Part shown: piece by piece, positions 45,974 to 58,430 of the stretch
Numbering within the stretch: the stretch's first letter is position 1
How the letters are laid out: every line of letters begins with the position of its first letter
DNA from: Glandiceps talaboti
Lineage: Eukaryota; Hemichordata; Enteropneusta; Spengelidae
Direction of reading: 5' to 3'
DNA: 64,000 nt
Assembly (NCBI RefSeq): GCF_964340395.1
Contig: NC_135550.1
Coordinates: 8,441,864-8,505,863, forward strand
Translations under genes and position numbers: made by a program
The notes under the pieces: model-generated
Told to the model about the DNA's origin: nothing
Seen by the model: the letters and a program-made list of their open reading frames with translations, nothing else
Databases searched by the model: none

Positions 45974-48104
45974 TCAGTTTTTTCAAGATATTGCTTATAA
46001 CCGATTGTCTACTCAAAACTATTTAAATGGTGAAAACATTTCTCAATTTTAATGAAATTTTACTGTGCATAAAGGAATGTATTACAATAGGTGTCAAAAT
46101 GCAAGTGAAAGTCAGTTTTGTTACAGTTTAGCACAGATGGTCTTTGCGAAGTCTTCCAAAACCCAAAGGCATCCTACAACAAAGAATGGTGGAAAGGTGT
46201 AAATAGTACCACATCATCACAATTTTAAACAAAAAAGGGAAAACAGTATTTATCAGCTGATTTATCAGCAACGCATCGATCCTCTGGGGAATCCATTTTC
46301 GCTATCTAGGCGAAGTAATGATTCATAGCCTAGGTTTACAAAACATACTCGCCCTTGTGGTACAGTAGTGGTGATTATGTTTCAGCGAGTGAAGTCAAAA
46401 CCCACGATTTGGAAGTTATCTTTTCGTGAACCACATGCATAGCTATTTTGTAATAAAAAAAATAACTCACCACTCGTATCTCTCCCGTTATCTAGTAATC
46501 TATCTGTTAGACCTCGGATGTTCTTCCGTTACAATTACGACACACGACCTAACATCGCTATCGAGGATGTTCGGGCAAGCCCTCACTGCAAACTTCGTTC
46601 GCTTATATATTATAGTAACTTATACGAAAGAAAGCCCGAACGTCTAGCAGCAAGACTAGTTATCTAGTAGTACAGGTCAACAGATCGTTTCCATGTAAAC
46701 ATATACCGTCCCGTGTTGTTCATCGACACTACTTCACTTAGGTGACACTAAATAAAATGTCACAGAAACGAACAACGTGGTACATTATCATTCCCAGTTA
46801 TTGATGATTTTTAGGTACATGTCCTCAAAAAATCTACGATATTCAATGTACAGATTTTCCATCGGTATACGCGGTACGTCAGTATCGAACGCTAAGTCCG
46901 CCCCCCCCCCTTCCCTTCGTAGCACGTAACGTGTCATCACGCTACAGTCTTCGACCTTCCAAATGCGAAGTCGTCGTATACGCGTAGTAGAGCGAAGCTG
47001 TCGGATAACTATCCCTCTTGAAAACTATGTACTCGCTTATTTCATTTTCTTTTGATTGAGTTCATTACCAACCACAAATTGACACGAGGTGGTTTCGTCT
47101 TCTTTCTAAACACGGCCCGTGCTCACTGAAGCCCTCGCGTGGTGCCGTGTCATCTCCGACTATTTTTGCTTTTGTAAAAAAAAATTAACATGCCGAAGAG
47201 GTAGAGACATGAGAGAGCTATATTGCTAGACATGTCTAACAGTTTTCGTTTTGCATTGACGTTGAAGCGATGTGTTGAATCATAGACCCTCCACCCATGG
47301 TTGAATGTACTGTGTATGCTGTATCCAGATGAACCGGCGCTGGTAGACACAACAAATTCAACAATGGCAACATATCAAATTACAACAATAGTGGTGCGTC
47401 TTTTGACGTTGATTTCGACACAGATACATGTTATGTATCAAAATAAAAACAATCGACTCTGAGTAAGATGCTTCAAAGCAAAACATAGTACATCTACAAT
47501 CGCGACCGGACTATACATTGTTACTCCAAGAAAATACCATCATACTAAAGATGTTTTATGAAGCTAACTAGATTCTTTATTAGTTAAAACACCACTTTCA
47601 AAGCATTTGGTATATTTTCCGTCGTTTCATGTTGAACGGGAACCCAGGGAACATTTACTCTCTCACCGGAAACCACTACGTTTATTTTACATAAAACCTG
47701 AGACCGCTAAAACGTAGCTTGACACTCTGCTTTCCATAAAAGGAAGTAGGCTCCGCCCTCAATTTGTTCGCAAACATATGCAAATGAGGAAGTTAATTTT
47801 TAACCCGAATAGCCAAAATCGCATGTCGAATAGTGGGCGTTGGCTACCTTTGAACTGACAGATTTCATATTTTTTGGCCAATAGAATGGTCATAACATGG
47901 AAAAAAACAAATTTTCGAAGGTGATAAAGGATGTGACACTTACAACTTTTCTGTAAGGAATGTGTTAAACGTTTTTTGTTTGTTTCAACTCAAACACATG
48001 TTTTTGTCATTTTCTCAAGTTTACATTTTGTAAAGAATTGCGTTACTTTGTGGAAATTAGCAACCTCAAAGAGTACCCGACAATAACAAACACAGTAGGA
48101 TCTT

Positions 48105-48296
48105 ATTCACCACGTCAGTGGCTCCAAAACCGTGTCTCAGATTTTTGATTGCGTCTTTTGTTCGAAAGTAAGACGGATTTAGATGAGACATACATGGTTT
48201 ATTTGGACACTATTTATTATTATTTATATATCTTCGTTAAAAAAACAGATAGGAAAAATCTGAGACACGGTTTTGTAGCCACTGACGTGGTGATAA
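48105..48296. mobile_element. Foldback element (about 39-bp arms)
   Basis: CACCACGTCAGTGGCTCCAA continuing AACCGTGTCTCAGATTTTT (48108-48146) is mirrored by 48254-48293 with one or two mismatches. The 107-bp interior is AT-rich. It forms a strong hairpin; it lies inside the candidate 45464-48543 element. Confidence 0.7.
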
Positions 48297-50309
48297 ACAC
48301 TGTGCGTCGTTTTCTATTGTTGGTCGAAATTTGAAGGAGCTAATTTTTGTTGAACCAAACATGCAAATTATCACGTATGTAGAGGTCACGTGATCTGAAG
48401 TACATAAAACCAAATTTTACTAATTTCATTGTAAAGAGTGGATTAAGAGCTTTCAGAAAATGTATAGTTATGGATGTGTATAATCATTACTTTTTTAACT
48501 GCAAACCAATATCAGCAAGGGACATTGAACGTGGTCTATAACCTTAACCATTGTAATGTGATGACTAATTCATAGAATTTGTCTACGAAAAGGTTTGTGA
48601 ATACAACGTATCTGACGAGGTTTCCCATTTTCTGCAAACTTTCATATATTAAACAAATTTTAAGGCACGTTACTTTTTAGTATTTTTAAAGCTTTCTTGC
48701 ATATTTTACGCCAAAATTTTCATATAAAGTTTCTGTACATTATGTGTTATGCAAATTTTCAGAAAGTTACAAATGTAGTTTTAATTATTAAACCTTTTCT
48801 GCATCTTTAATGCCAAAACTTTCACAAATCAAATCATCGATCAAAAAAAAAAAAAAATTATGACGCATCAGACACTGACTCCATGGATCCAAACCCATAC
48901 TTCTCTGTTCAGTGGTCTCAAATTGGATCAATCCAAACTAAAGCATTTTAGAAAAAGTGTCATCGAAAATGAAGTAAAATATTGTGTATAATTGAAAACA
49001 TCATTTTGAGTTTAAAAGCATTGTTGACTAATAGAATGTAATTAACTTTTAGATGAATGTTTAAGAAATTGTGACGGGTGACATAATTGTGGATAACAGG
49101 CTCAGGTGTTTGATCAATGAAATTTATGATTTAACCCAAATTGATGAAAAATGTGATGAAATGGTCGTCTGTTTATTTTACTCAGTTTGATCTATTACCT
49201 TATTTTTGGCTTCTTTCATCAACTGTTTTATATGTTCATATCTTTGCCTTGGTTGCAGTCCCAACATACATGTATGACAGATTCTTATTACTAGTAATAT
49301 TCAAATCTTGTGTGTATGCTTAGTCATTCAAAAGTTTAAACTTGTGAATCACTGGACGTTAATTGAAGTGGGGATTTAACTTGGTCACATCAGTTTAATA
49401 GGAAAAATAAAAAAATGTGTTACCATAACCTGACTGATCTTAGTTTAAGTCATCAACCCTAAACATTTTTTTAAACATTTAAAACAAGAAGATAAGAAAT
49501 TCTTTGTTTTCTTGACCTTCATACACATCTGTTTTCTTTCCCCAGCGATTGTCTGTACATATTTCATCAAAGTATCACACTGAAGGGGTATTCTGACTGA
49601 CATTTCGTTTGGTTTTGGGTTGAAGCAATATTTTTTTCAAACATAAAAACTAAAACTAAAACTAAAATAAAATATTATAAAAATAAAATAAAAAATAAAA
49701 TAAAAAATGAAAGAATATCCCGACCTACCCTACCCTATTTATTTTCTGAGGCCATGTTATCGGAAACACACAATTCCCACCCTCCTTATCAGTATAAGAA
49801 TCAGTCAGACGTAGGGATGGTGACCAAGTGACCAAGATGAAAGCGACCGCTGTGAACTGGATTAATCACATTGTGGTAGAACCATTCATTACATTGTAAT
49901 TAACAGAACAGTTTGAATAGAAAACGGCTATTACTGAGATGTACATGTAAAAGTATTTACATGTGTAGACTTACATGTACAACATACAACATGTGAGAAT
50001 TAATGTACATTGACTCTGGGTTCTGAGTATTAAATGAAAATTTTGACAAAGTGTGTGTTTGCAATTCTGAATTGCAAAATGCTAAAACGATTGTTAGTGT
50101 ATGTACATGTACTGTAACAACATATTTCCACATATATTCACTTTAAGTAAATCATGTGATGATGGTCTGTGTAGTACGTCTGTGATGATGCAGATGAGAT
50201 GTCAGCGAAAATTTGAGATTTGCTTCCAGAATTTTTTTTGACTCTGATTAGAAATTGTCATTGGAAACATGCATGTACATGTACAACATGAAGAAGCCAT
50301 GGTAGATAG

Positions 50310-50447
50310 CAGTGTGCCCTTGATATAAGCCAATTTGATGCGCCACTGACGCACACGGTTTCTAATGACGCACCAAAATTTGATGTTCCCCTATCTCTTA
50401 CTACGTAGTGACTCACAAGAAAAAAATTTGGCTATCAGGGCACACTG
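50310..50447. mobile_element. hAT-like MITE, third copy
   Basis: CAGTGTGCCC... to ...GGGCACACTG. The interior (GCCAATTTGATGC, CTAATGACGCACCAAAATTT, CCCCTATCTCTTACTAC, GTGACTCACAAGA) aligns with the element at 28905-29081. The duplication is decayed. Confidence 0.75.
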
Positions 50448-51184
50448 CAGTGGATACCTGCCAAAAGCTTTGGTGAGTTACTAGTATTTCTTGGTGCAAA
50501 ATGTTAAATTTATAAATTTAAGCAGATTTGTAGGTTTAGAATAATATACGACCATGGTCACTCCACCTCCATGTAAATCGGCAAGCTGTCTATTGCAGTC
50601 TAGGTAAACTAAACTCAGATGTGAATTTATTACACCAGCTGGTAGGTGTGCTATAAGTAACATCAAGTCACACATAAATAACCATGTGTACCGTATTATC
50701 ATTCATACATTCATGCAATACACCGCTGAAATGTGACTATTTATAAATTTACATCGTTTAAAGGTACACTGCAGCAATGTCGAAAATAGATGCCATTTTG
50801 AGTAGCTTTAATATGTAGGTTAGTTTATTCATGAAGTGGTTTATATATATGTTCTGTTGTTCATCTTGCTAGCACTTTTGTGTCCACTATTATTAAACTT
50901 TAAAGAAAGGAATGCCATTTGAATGGCAAAGTTTTCAGTGTATGTTATTTACTGTGGCTGTTATGCAGTGTTTGTAAGTTGTACTTTGCTATCAATTCTA
51001 TTGTGGTCTTTCTCTGACAGTGTGGATGACACACATAATGTGTACCATGAAAAGAGTCCTGCCATAGCCAGACATGTAGGCTGTAACAGAGTGCAAGACA
51101 ATAATTGGGTTGGGGGCAGTGTATTCTCATTGACACTGTCAACTGTACAAATAACTAGTATTGTGTAAAGAACTGTGACCCTAC

Positions 51185-51725
51185 TTTAGTTTCTAACCTT
51201 ACTCCCCTACCCTTAACTCCTTCCCTTGAAATAACATGTAACATTTGATATATATAAATTGTACACATTGTTATTGTGTTAGGGGGAGCGCTTCGTAATT
51301 CTTTTTTTTTCTAACCTAAGTACCTTACCTCGTACCTTAACCCTAACTCTTTCCCTTGATATAACATGTAAAATTTGATATAAATTGTACACGTTGGTAT
51401 TGTGTTAAGAAGGCTCTTCTTATTTCTTTTTTTCTAACCTACAAGCAAGTACATTTGTACCTTACCTTGTACCCTAACCCTAACTCCTTCCCTTGAAACA
51501 ACATGTAAAATTTGATATAAACTGTACAAATTGGTATTGTGATAGGGGCTCTAGTGTAACCCTACTTTTTTTTCTACCTTAACCCTGTACCCTAACAATT
51601 AGCTTGAAATAAAATGTTAGATTTGATATAAGCTGTACATGATATTGGTATCATGTTTGGGACTTTAACCCTCCTTCTTTTTCTAACCTTACCCCGTACC
51701 CTAACTCTAACTCCTTAATATGAAG
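51185..51725. repeat. About 115-125-bp tandem repeat with CCCTAACCCTAACT motifs
   Basis: Five units: TTTCTAACCT, ACCYTAACCCTAACTCCTTC, CCTTGAAATAACATGTAA, ATTTGATATAAATTGTACA, TTGGTATTGTG. Confidence 0.85.
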
Positions 51726-52499
51726 TGACATTCATGTAGAAGCAGTGTGTATAAAAGTCTAGTCCATTTACTCATTTCTCATTCAAATTGTGAATTTTAT
51801 ACATATTGATTAGGTACTATGATCAATCATGTATTCTTTGGCAAGTACAGCTACATAAACTTAGTGAGAGAAAAGGAACTTGAGCACAAATATGGAGAAA
51901 AAATTCTTGTGACATTCACAAATAATTTCTTGGCTTTTATAGCTGTTGGATCTTGAATATTTTATAAATAGAGATATAAGTTTGAATGTGTTCATATTTA
52001 TATATGATAATGCGTACCAAAAAATGCAGCTGTTAATGTGGTAGGGATGTAGTTGATTTTAGATATAGCAGGTGAAATTGGAAAAGTGGGTGGTATAAAG
52101 ATCTACATGAAGGGTCCCTGAATATGGCCTACATTGTTTTCTACACATGTAGTGGCTGAAAACAAAAAGTCTGAGAATTCCTGAAAACAGTAGCCTGCGA
52201 GAAATTGCAGAGTAGCTTGTTGTTTTTGGCAGCTACCAGCCTTATGTACATCCCTTTGTGGTGTGGTTAAATATATATGCATATGCTGGTACTGTAAGTA
52301 TTGTGCCATGGATTAGCCAAAAATATGGAAAATATACTATGGTTGTTCTTTGTCAAGACAACGTTACGCGTGTCTATGTCACAACAATGCATGTCTACAT
52401 CACTGGTTCTGCTGTGTTTGAAATATGAGTCAAAACTTTCAAAATTGCCTTTATTTCCTCCGATTTTGGATTGATATTACTGTGTTGGTATAATTATGT

Positions 52500-52640
52500 T
52501 ATTCTCCAATATTTTGCTTCAGTTGGCTGGAAAATACTCGTGACCTAAGGGGTTGTCACTATGAGTTTTTAGACTCGTAGTGACAAACCCCCTTAGGTCA
52601 TGTGTATTTTCTTTGGCTGAACAGAGAAAAATATTTGGAA
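52500..52640. mobile_element. Hairpin MITE of the GACCTAAGGGG family
   Basis: The stem 52531-52566 pairs with 52573-52610 (AAAATAC...TGACCTAAGGGG...GTCACTA...GAGT), with a loop of about 6 bases. Weaker pairing continues outward (CAGTTGGCTGG against CTTTGGCTGA). Related copies are at about 36560 and 37040. Confidence 0.7.
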
Positions 52641-54789
52641 TGATATCTAATTGTTTTGGAATTGATTGCAATGTTATCAATGTACACAGTATTATACATT
52701 CCTGTATTTATGTAAACGTTATGATGATAATGTCAGTGGTGAAGATTATAAAAATGATTCATATTCATCGCACACATATCAAAGGTCTTTAAAAAGAATA
52801 GAAATTTGATGTAATCATCACAATTTATGAAGTAAAATAATGTTAGTATTGCGTCATCTCAATAATCTTGTGGAATTGTCAAGTCTGCCTTATCCTTTAT
52901 CCGTTGCCATACTCCCCATTACAAGATTTATACATCAACTGTGGAACATGACAGCATGGACTTCAACGTCCATGTATGTCTGCTGACACTTGAAGCATAA
53001 AACAGAATTGCTACTACGATAAATTGACCTTATTATGGTAGCTAGTTAGATGGAATACGGATACTGATACTTTTAATGACAGCAGTCTAGAGACTAGCTG
53101 CAGCTACCAATGATTTTCTTTGTCCATAGATCTTTCATAGCCACAGATAGCCTCTACATGTTTGGACATTGTTAAGAAACTTGATCCTTCAGGCCGTCTT
53201 TGCTACTGTTGATGCATGCAATGATGGCATTCAAAATCAGCCATCTTTAATTCTTTCCAGATTGCCAACATGATCACAACAGTTTGTTTTATGTAAAGTA
53301 TTGGTCAAAGTTCAAAGGTCAGAATGTTGACTACATTGATCTTATTTGGTATATAGGACTCATTTAGTTCGGTATTGATGAACCAATATTTTTTGCTTAA
53401 AAACCCTACTCCACACCAATTTACATGTACATGTATATGTATAGTTGTAGGTATTTAGCCTACATTGCAGTGTTTGATGGTGGGTGGGTTCTATTTAACC
53501 TTTGACCTCATAAATATGTAAATGTTAATTGCTTGTACAGAATTGACAGGAAATGAAAGAGCACAGACAATTTTTATGGTTTCTTGATCTTAAATTGCAA
53601 TTGATATAAATTTGATGGAAGACTTATTATCTCTATGTATCAAAATAATTAGGTTTGCTTTTTACCTTCTAAAGGTTATATATTGAGGATGAAAAGTCTG
53701 TGTGTGCGTGCGTGTGTGTGTGTGTGTCTTTGTGTCTGTATTACCATTTTCTCCAAAATGACAGGCTCAATTCAAACAAAATTTGGTACACCTGTTCCGA
53801 AGGGTGATTGCAAGAAATGATTAGGTTTTGATAAACATTCCGTGAATATTAACAAGTAATTTATGTAATTGATGTTTTTTGGTAATTAGGCTATGTCTTA
53901 AGAATGCACAAATTCAATATAATTTGGTACATACATGTGCGATACCAAAGCACACCTGTCCTTGAAATATTATTGAGGTAGCTTTTAGTTTGAATAAGTT
54001 ATTTGCATATTTTTGGTAATTAGATCTGTAAAAACTCCAGCTATGGTGACAGCTACACTACGTTCTATAAACGTTTCACATTGCATGCTGTGTTGGCTGT
54101 AAGGTCGCATCTGTGGGCAAGCATGCTGGACAATTTGCCGAGATAAATTTATATGATTTACTATGGTCATTTAAAGCACATAAGAATTCATCTTTTTGTG
54201 AAATTTGTGATGTCAGTTGAGGTTTTACGTTTATAAAGTATTAAATGGTGGACTCTACTGACAGTTATGGCGAGTTGAACATATGCCAAACTTTTGCAGA
54301 AGCAGATATGTGCAATGTGTCAGTCAGAGTTCTGAAGCTACGTTTTATTACTGATGTAGAAACAAATACATATACAATATCATGTCTGGTAGCGCAGAAT
54401 TTTACTTTTTGGACCAGGCTTGAAGGAAAAACAATTTGAAGGTTTGCCCTTACGGAAGGCATTCAGTTTACATCTGATTGGAAGATCTTCTCATGTAGTT
54501 TTGTACTTTCAATTTGATTTGAATTTATTGTGATGAATTCTTCAGTGTACAGTATGTGATGATTTTAAAGAATGTGAAATTTACCTAAGTCCCCTGCTTT
54601 AGCATAAATTTGCATAAATTTGCATCAATGTCTTGTCAAAGTTCTACTGGTCTTGCCCTGAAGTGTGAAGTGTACCAGGTCTTATAGATAGCTTCACACT
54701 CTCTATCACAGCGCTCTCAAGATATAGAATATTTCTATGAAATTCAGATCTGTATTTTTGATTATCTTCAATTTATGTTAAAATTACAG

Positions 54790-54900
54790 ATATTCAGGAT
54801 GTCTGCCAGTGAATTGGTCAATGGTCCTTCTGGTAGCACTGACAGTGCTGGCAGTGACCCACCTCCAGTGCCTTCCCCACCAAAGGTGACAGCAGCCAAG
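54790..54900 (+). CDS. Gene 2 exon: Ser/Pro-rich N-terminal segment
   Basis: The acceptor is AAAATTACAG and the donor is AAG|GTATAT; 37 codons, phase 0 in and out. It reads IFRMSASELVNGPSGSTDSA followed by GSDPPPVPSPPKVTAAK. Met at 54799 (AGG ATG T) could be the start codon if the 26143 exon does not belong here; residues from that Met look like an ordinary disordered N-terminus. Confidence 0.8.
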
Positions 54901-57900
54901 GTATATAAAATGTATATTTTTAAAAATGTGTAGACTCTGCTATATCCATTACCGAGAGCCTTTGCTATTTGGCTCAATATTAAAATTGGGTTTACAATGT
55001 CTCTTTGCTACTAAATTTTATATCAAAATCTACATTTGAAGTATTCTCCAATTAGTCAAGGAATTATTGATGATATTAGAGTCCCATTAGAGTGCGAGTG
55101 GAACATAACTTAAAAAATTGATATCTTGTATGAATATTAATATATGAGGAAATGATCATTGTACAAAAGTTATGATTTTGAGTGGTAGAAATAGATTTGG
55201 ATAGTTTTGGCATGCCATGGTTGGGATAGAACAATGGAGGGAACGACGGAGGTGTTGGAGAAGAAGGCCTATTGTAAGAGGGCACATAACATCAGAAATT
55301 GAACCATGCGCTGAAAATGTTACTTTTGATTTCTTTTTTTGTGTGTGTAAAATATAGCATTTTATATTATTTTGTGTATTTTATCATATTTTCACAGCAG
55401 CAAAGAGCTAAGAAGCGACCGGCACCTCTTCTTCCGCAAGCCAAGATCAAAAGAAAGCGAACACCAACTGATACGTACCAGTCTCATATTGTAGCTGCTG
55501 CCCAGCAGTGTGCCGGTGTGGGCCTACCCATTGAGAAGAAAGAAGTGTATTACAGCAAGGGAGACTTCCTTGCTGTCAGAAATGAAGAAGGTATATATGA
55601 TTTCAGTTTATTTATTAGTTAGTGGGGGGGGGGGGGGGATTTTTTTTAGTTTCAACATGGCAAAAATTAACTAATCTTGTGTGTAACATTGTCATTGTAG
55701 GATAAAATTGTAAAAAAATTGCAGTCATTTGAGAGAATGCTGGTAAATATTGTTTTAAAAAAAGGGATAATTGAAGACCTTGTATTTTTATCAGAGATGG
55801 TGCAGCATAATGTTGAATGTGAAATGTAGGGAATGGAATTTGTAAAAAAAAAATAGTGAGTTTGGTGTGAAGGTGGGAGGGTGGGGTGGTGGGGTGGTGG
55901 GGTGGTGGTTGTAAGACAAAACTAATGCATGCATCTTGACTTTTTATCAGACATTGATTTGTTCATGTCAGTCCTGACATGGCAGTTGTTGTTCGTATAC
56001 AGTATATGATGGAGGATATCACTAGAATTACACTTTGAGATTGACATAGTAAATGGTACTATAATGAATAGAACCTCATAAATGGCAAACAGGGAATCGT
56101 ACATAGTACCGGTAGTAATGAGCCATACTTTCAAAATGAAACCATTTACAAGTAATGAATAAATCAACCGATAATTAGATATCTATTAATTATGATGAGT
56201 TGACATCACTAATCTAATTTACTTTGTTGTTGCAGCCTGTCTGTTAATTTATATAAATATTAATATTTAGGTTATCTTAACTCTGTGAATTGTGTTAATC
56301 ATCTTAAATTGTAATTGCAAGTTTTTGACATTTTTGGGGATAATTTTTACCCTTTGGAAAATACACGTAACCTCTACTGGAAATAGCTACATTCTTCTAA
56401 TTAGCTGAATTACGTATCTGTGCTAGTCATTGTGTTCTCCACAGTTTTGTAAAATGAATGGGTGGCCTTATTTACATATAATTTGCATATAATTAGCATT
56501 TTTCACATTTTGATATTAGACCATGAAAAAAAGTTTTCATCATCAACCAAAGATTAAAATCTATTACATTCTTATTGTTTTGGCAATGATCCATTAAGCA
56601 AATGAGAAATGACAAAAGTATAAAGAATTTGCAAGAATTAATGTTCATGGATTCTGGGTTCATACTTAGTAATGAAATGTCTACTCATAGAGTTCAAAAA
56701 CCCACAAGTGATTCACAACTGTTCAGGGTATACGATATTACGAGCAAGTTACTACCTTTAACAAAATGTAGATATTTTAGTGGCTTATGAGAATTGATTG
56801 TAGTTATTATGGGTTGTTCATGCAATTTTTCACACACTTCTGACATCGGTCAATGATTTCTTACCTTCCTGTAGGATCCTTCTACATCTGCCAAGCATCA
56901 CAGAATGTATACAAATCAAGTAAAAATCTCAAAGTACGGTGGCTGGAGACAGTCCGGTCACCGGATATCTATGGATTTGCATATTATGACACAGTCGAAA
57001 TGGACAGTGTTCTGACAGATATAACCATGGAGATGAGGGCGCGAGAGAGACTCCATTTGTCGAAGAAAGAAGGCCAGCGGATTGAGCTTCTGTTAGAAAA
57101 AGCTAAGCAGAAAGAGGAAGGAAATCTGGATGAGCAAGAGGAAGGTATGTGTGTTTTGTTCTATGTGGTTGTGTTGGCGTGACAATTTAAGTTGTATAGT
57201 GCAATATGAGACAAAATTTAGTTTCATTCACTTTTGCTTACCAGTACTTAGTTTGTATCGATCCGAATTTAAGCAGATGTGGCTTACGGACCTTGCTAGG
57301 GAACTTCTGTGATATGTATTGTAAACTGCCTGTTATTCAATTACAATACTGATACCAACAGTCAACAACACATTCAAATGGGAGTTGCCTAGTAATCACT
57401 CCCACCTAAGTTCAGATTAATAATAATGTTGGGTTAATAATAATGTCTGCTCAAAGCGCTTTACAATTATTACCCCTGGCTCGGATCAGAACGGCACAAC
57501 AGCCCTTTAGTCTTCCTCAACTCCCCGGGGAGCATACAATCCATTGCAGCTATTTCAGCGCATAGGATTAAAGCCTTCACATTGCAACCTACATCCTACC
57601 AGGTCCCCAATTATACAGCTCGGTTGACTGAAGCACAGTCGTGGTTCAAATCTTGCCCAAGGACTTTAGCCACTCAGAAACAAACAGCAGGCAGTGACAG
57701 GGCTCGAACCTGCAACCTGTAGATTCCAAGCCGGTCACGCTAACCATTCACCCATCATGACTCCACTAATGCCAGCTCCATACTGATGAAAGTGAATGAA
57801 ACCAATGTATTTTTTCTCGTTTAACATTCAAGTTTTTATTAAACATATTGAATTCACAAAACATCCTTTCTCTTTGATTTAATAACCAAATGCAATGGTG

Positions 57901-58398
57901 ATATAGATCCGTTTGTTTTCTGATGACTAAATATATGTGACTGAAGTAGAGTAACAATAAGTAATTCTGAATAGCTTATTCAAATCTATCAAAAACTTTA
58001 ACATATAACAAGATTGTTCCTGGAACAGTTGTATTGAAGGAAATCGTCAATCGTTCATTTTCCCCATAGAGTGAACACAGTATGTGGCGGCCATTTTGGA
58101 TTCTACAATGGCTTAATTTGAAGACCTCTTTTGACTGCTAATTCAAAAATGTTCAAGATCACCCCAGATTTTTTTCCTTAATTTAATCTGAGCTTGGTTG
58201 GAGTTTACTTGAACAAATTAGTAGCAATAGTTTAAGACTTGTATTTCCCGTGGGCATACTATGTTAATTACAATGTTGGTGTAACCCGTGTGTATTACAG
58301 CTCATATACTGGCCATGGAACTAAGTGATGACGAATTAGGGAATTTTGAAGATGAGGAGGAGGAGGAAGAAGAAGAAGAGGAGGAAGAAGTACAGGAA

Positions 58399-58430
<32 letters not shown>

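Larger units (their letters stand above)
45464..48543. mobile_element. Candidate 3.1-kb element with GGTTATAGACCACG inverted ends and TTAA flanks
   Basis: GGTTATAGACCACG (45464-45477) and its exact complement (48530-48543) lie 3.08 kb apart, each flanked by TTAA. The interior has no transposase-like ORF that I can recognise, but does contain a separate hairpin element and the CpG-richer island. The end match could be coincidental. Confidence 0.35.

Noticed and set aside
57690-57770. Possible genuine tRNA gene on the - strand
   Set aside because: It has A- and B-box-like sequence but continues into a SINE body and tail, and the acceptor stem does not pair convincingly.
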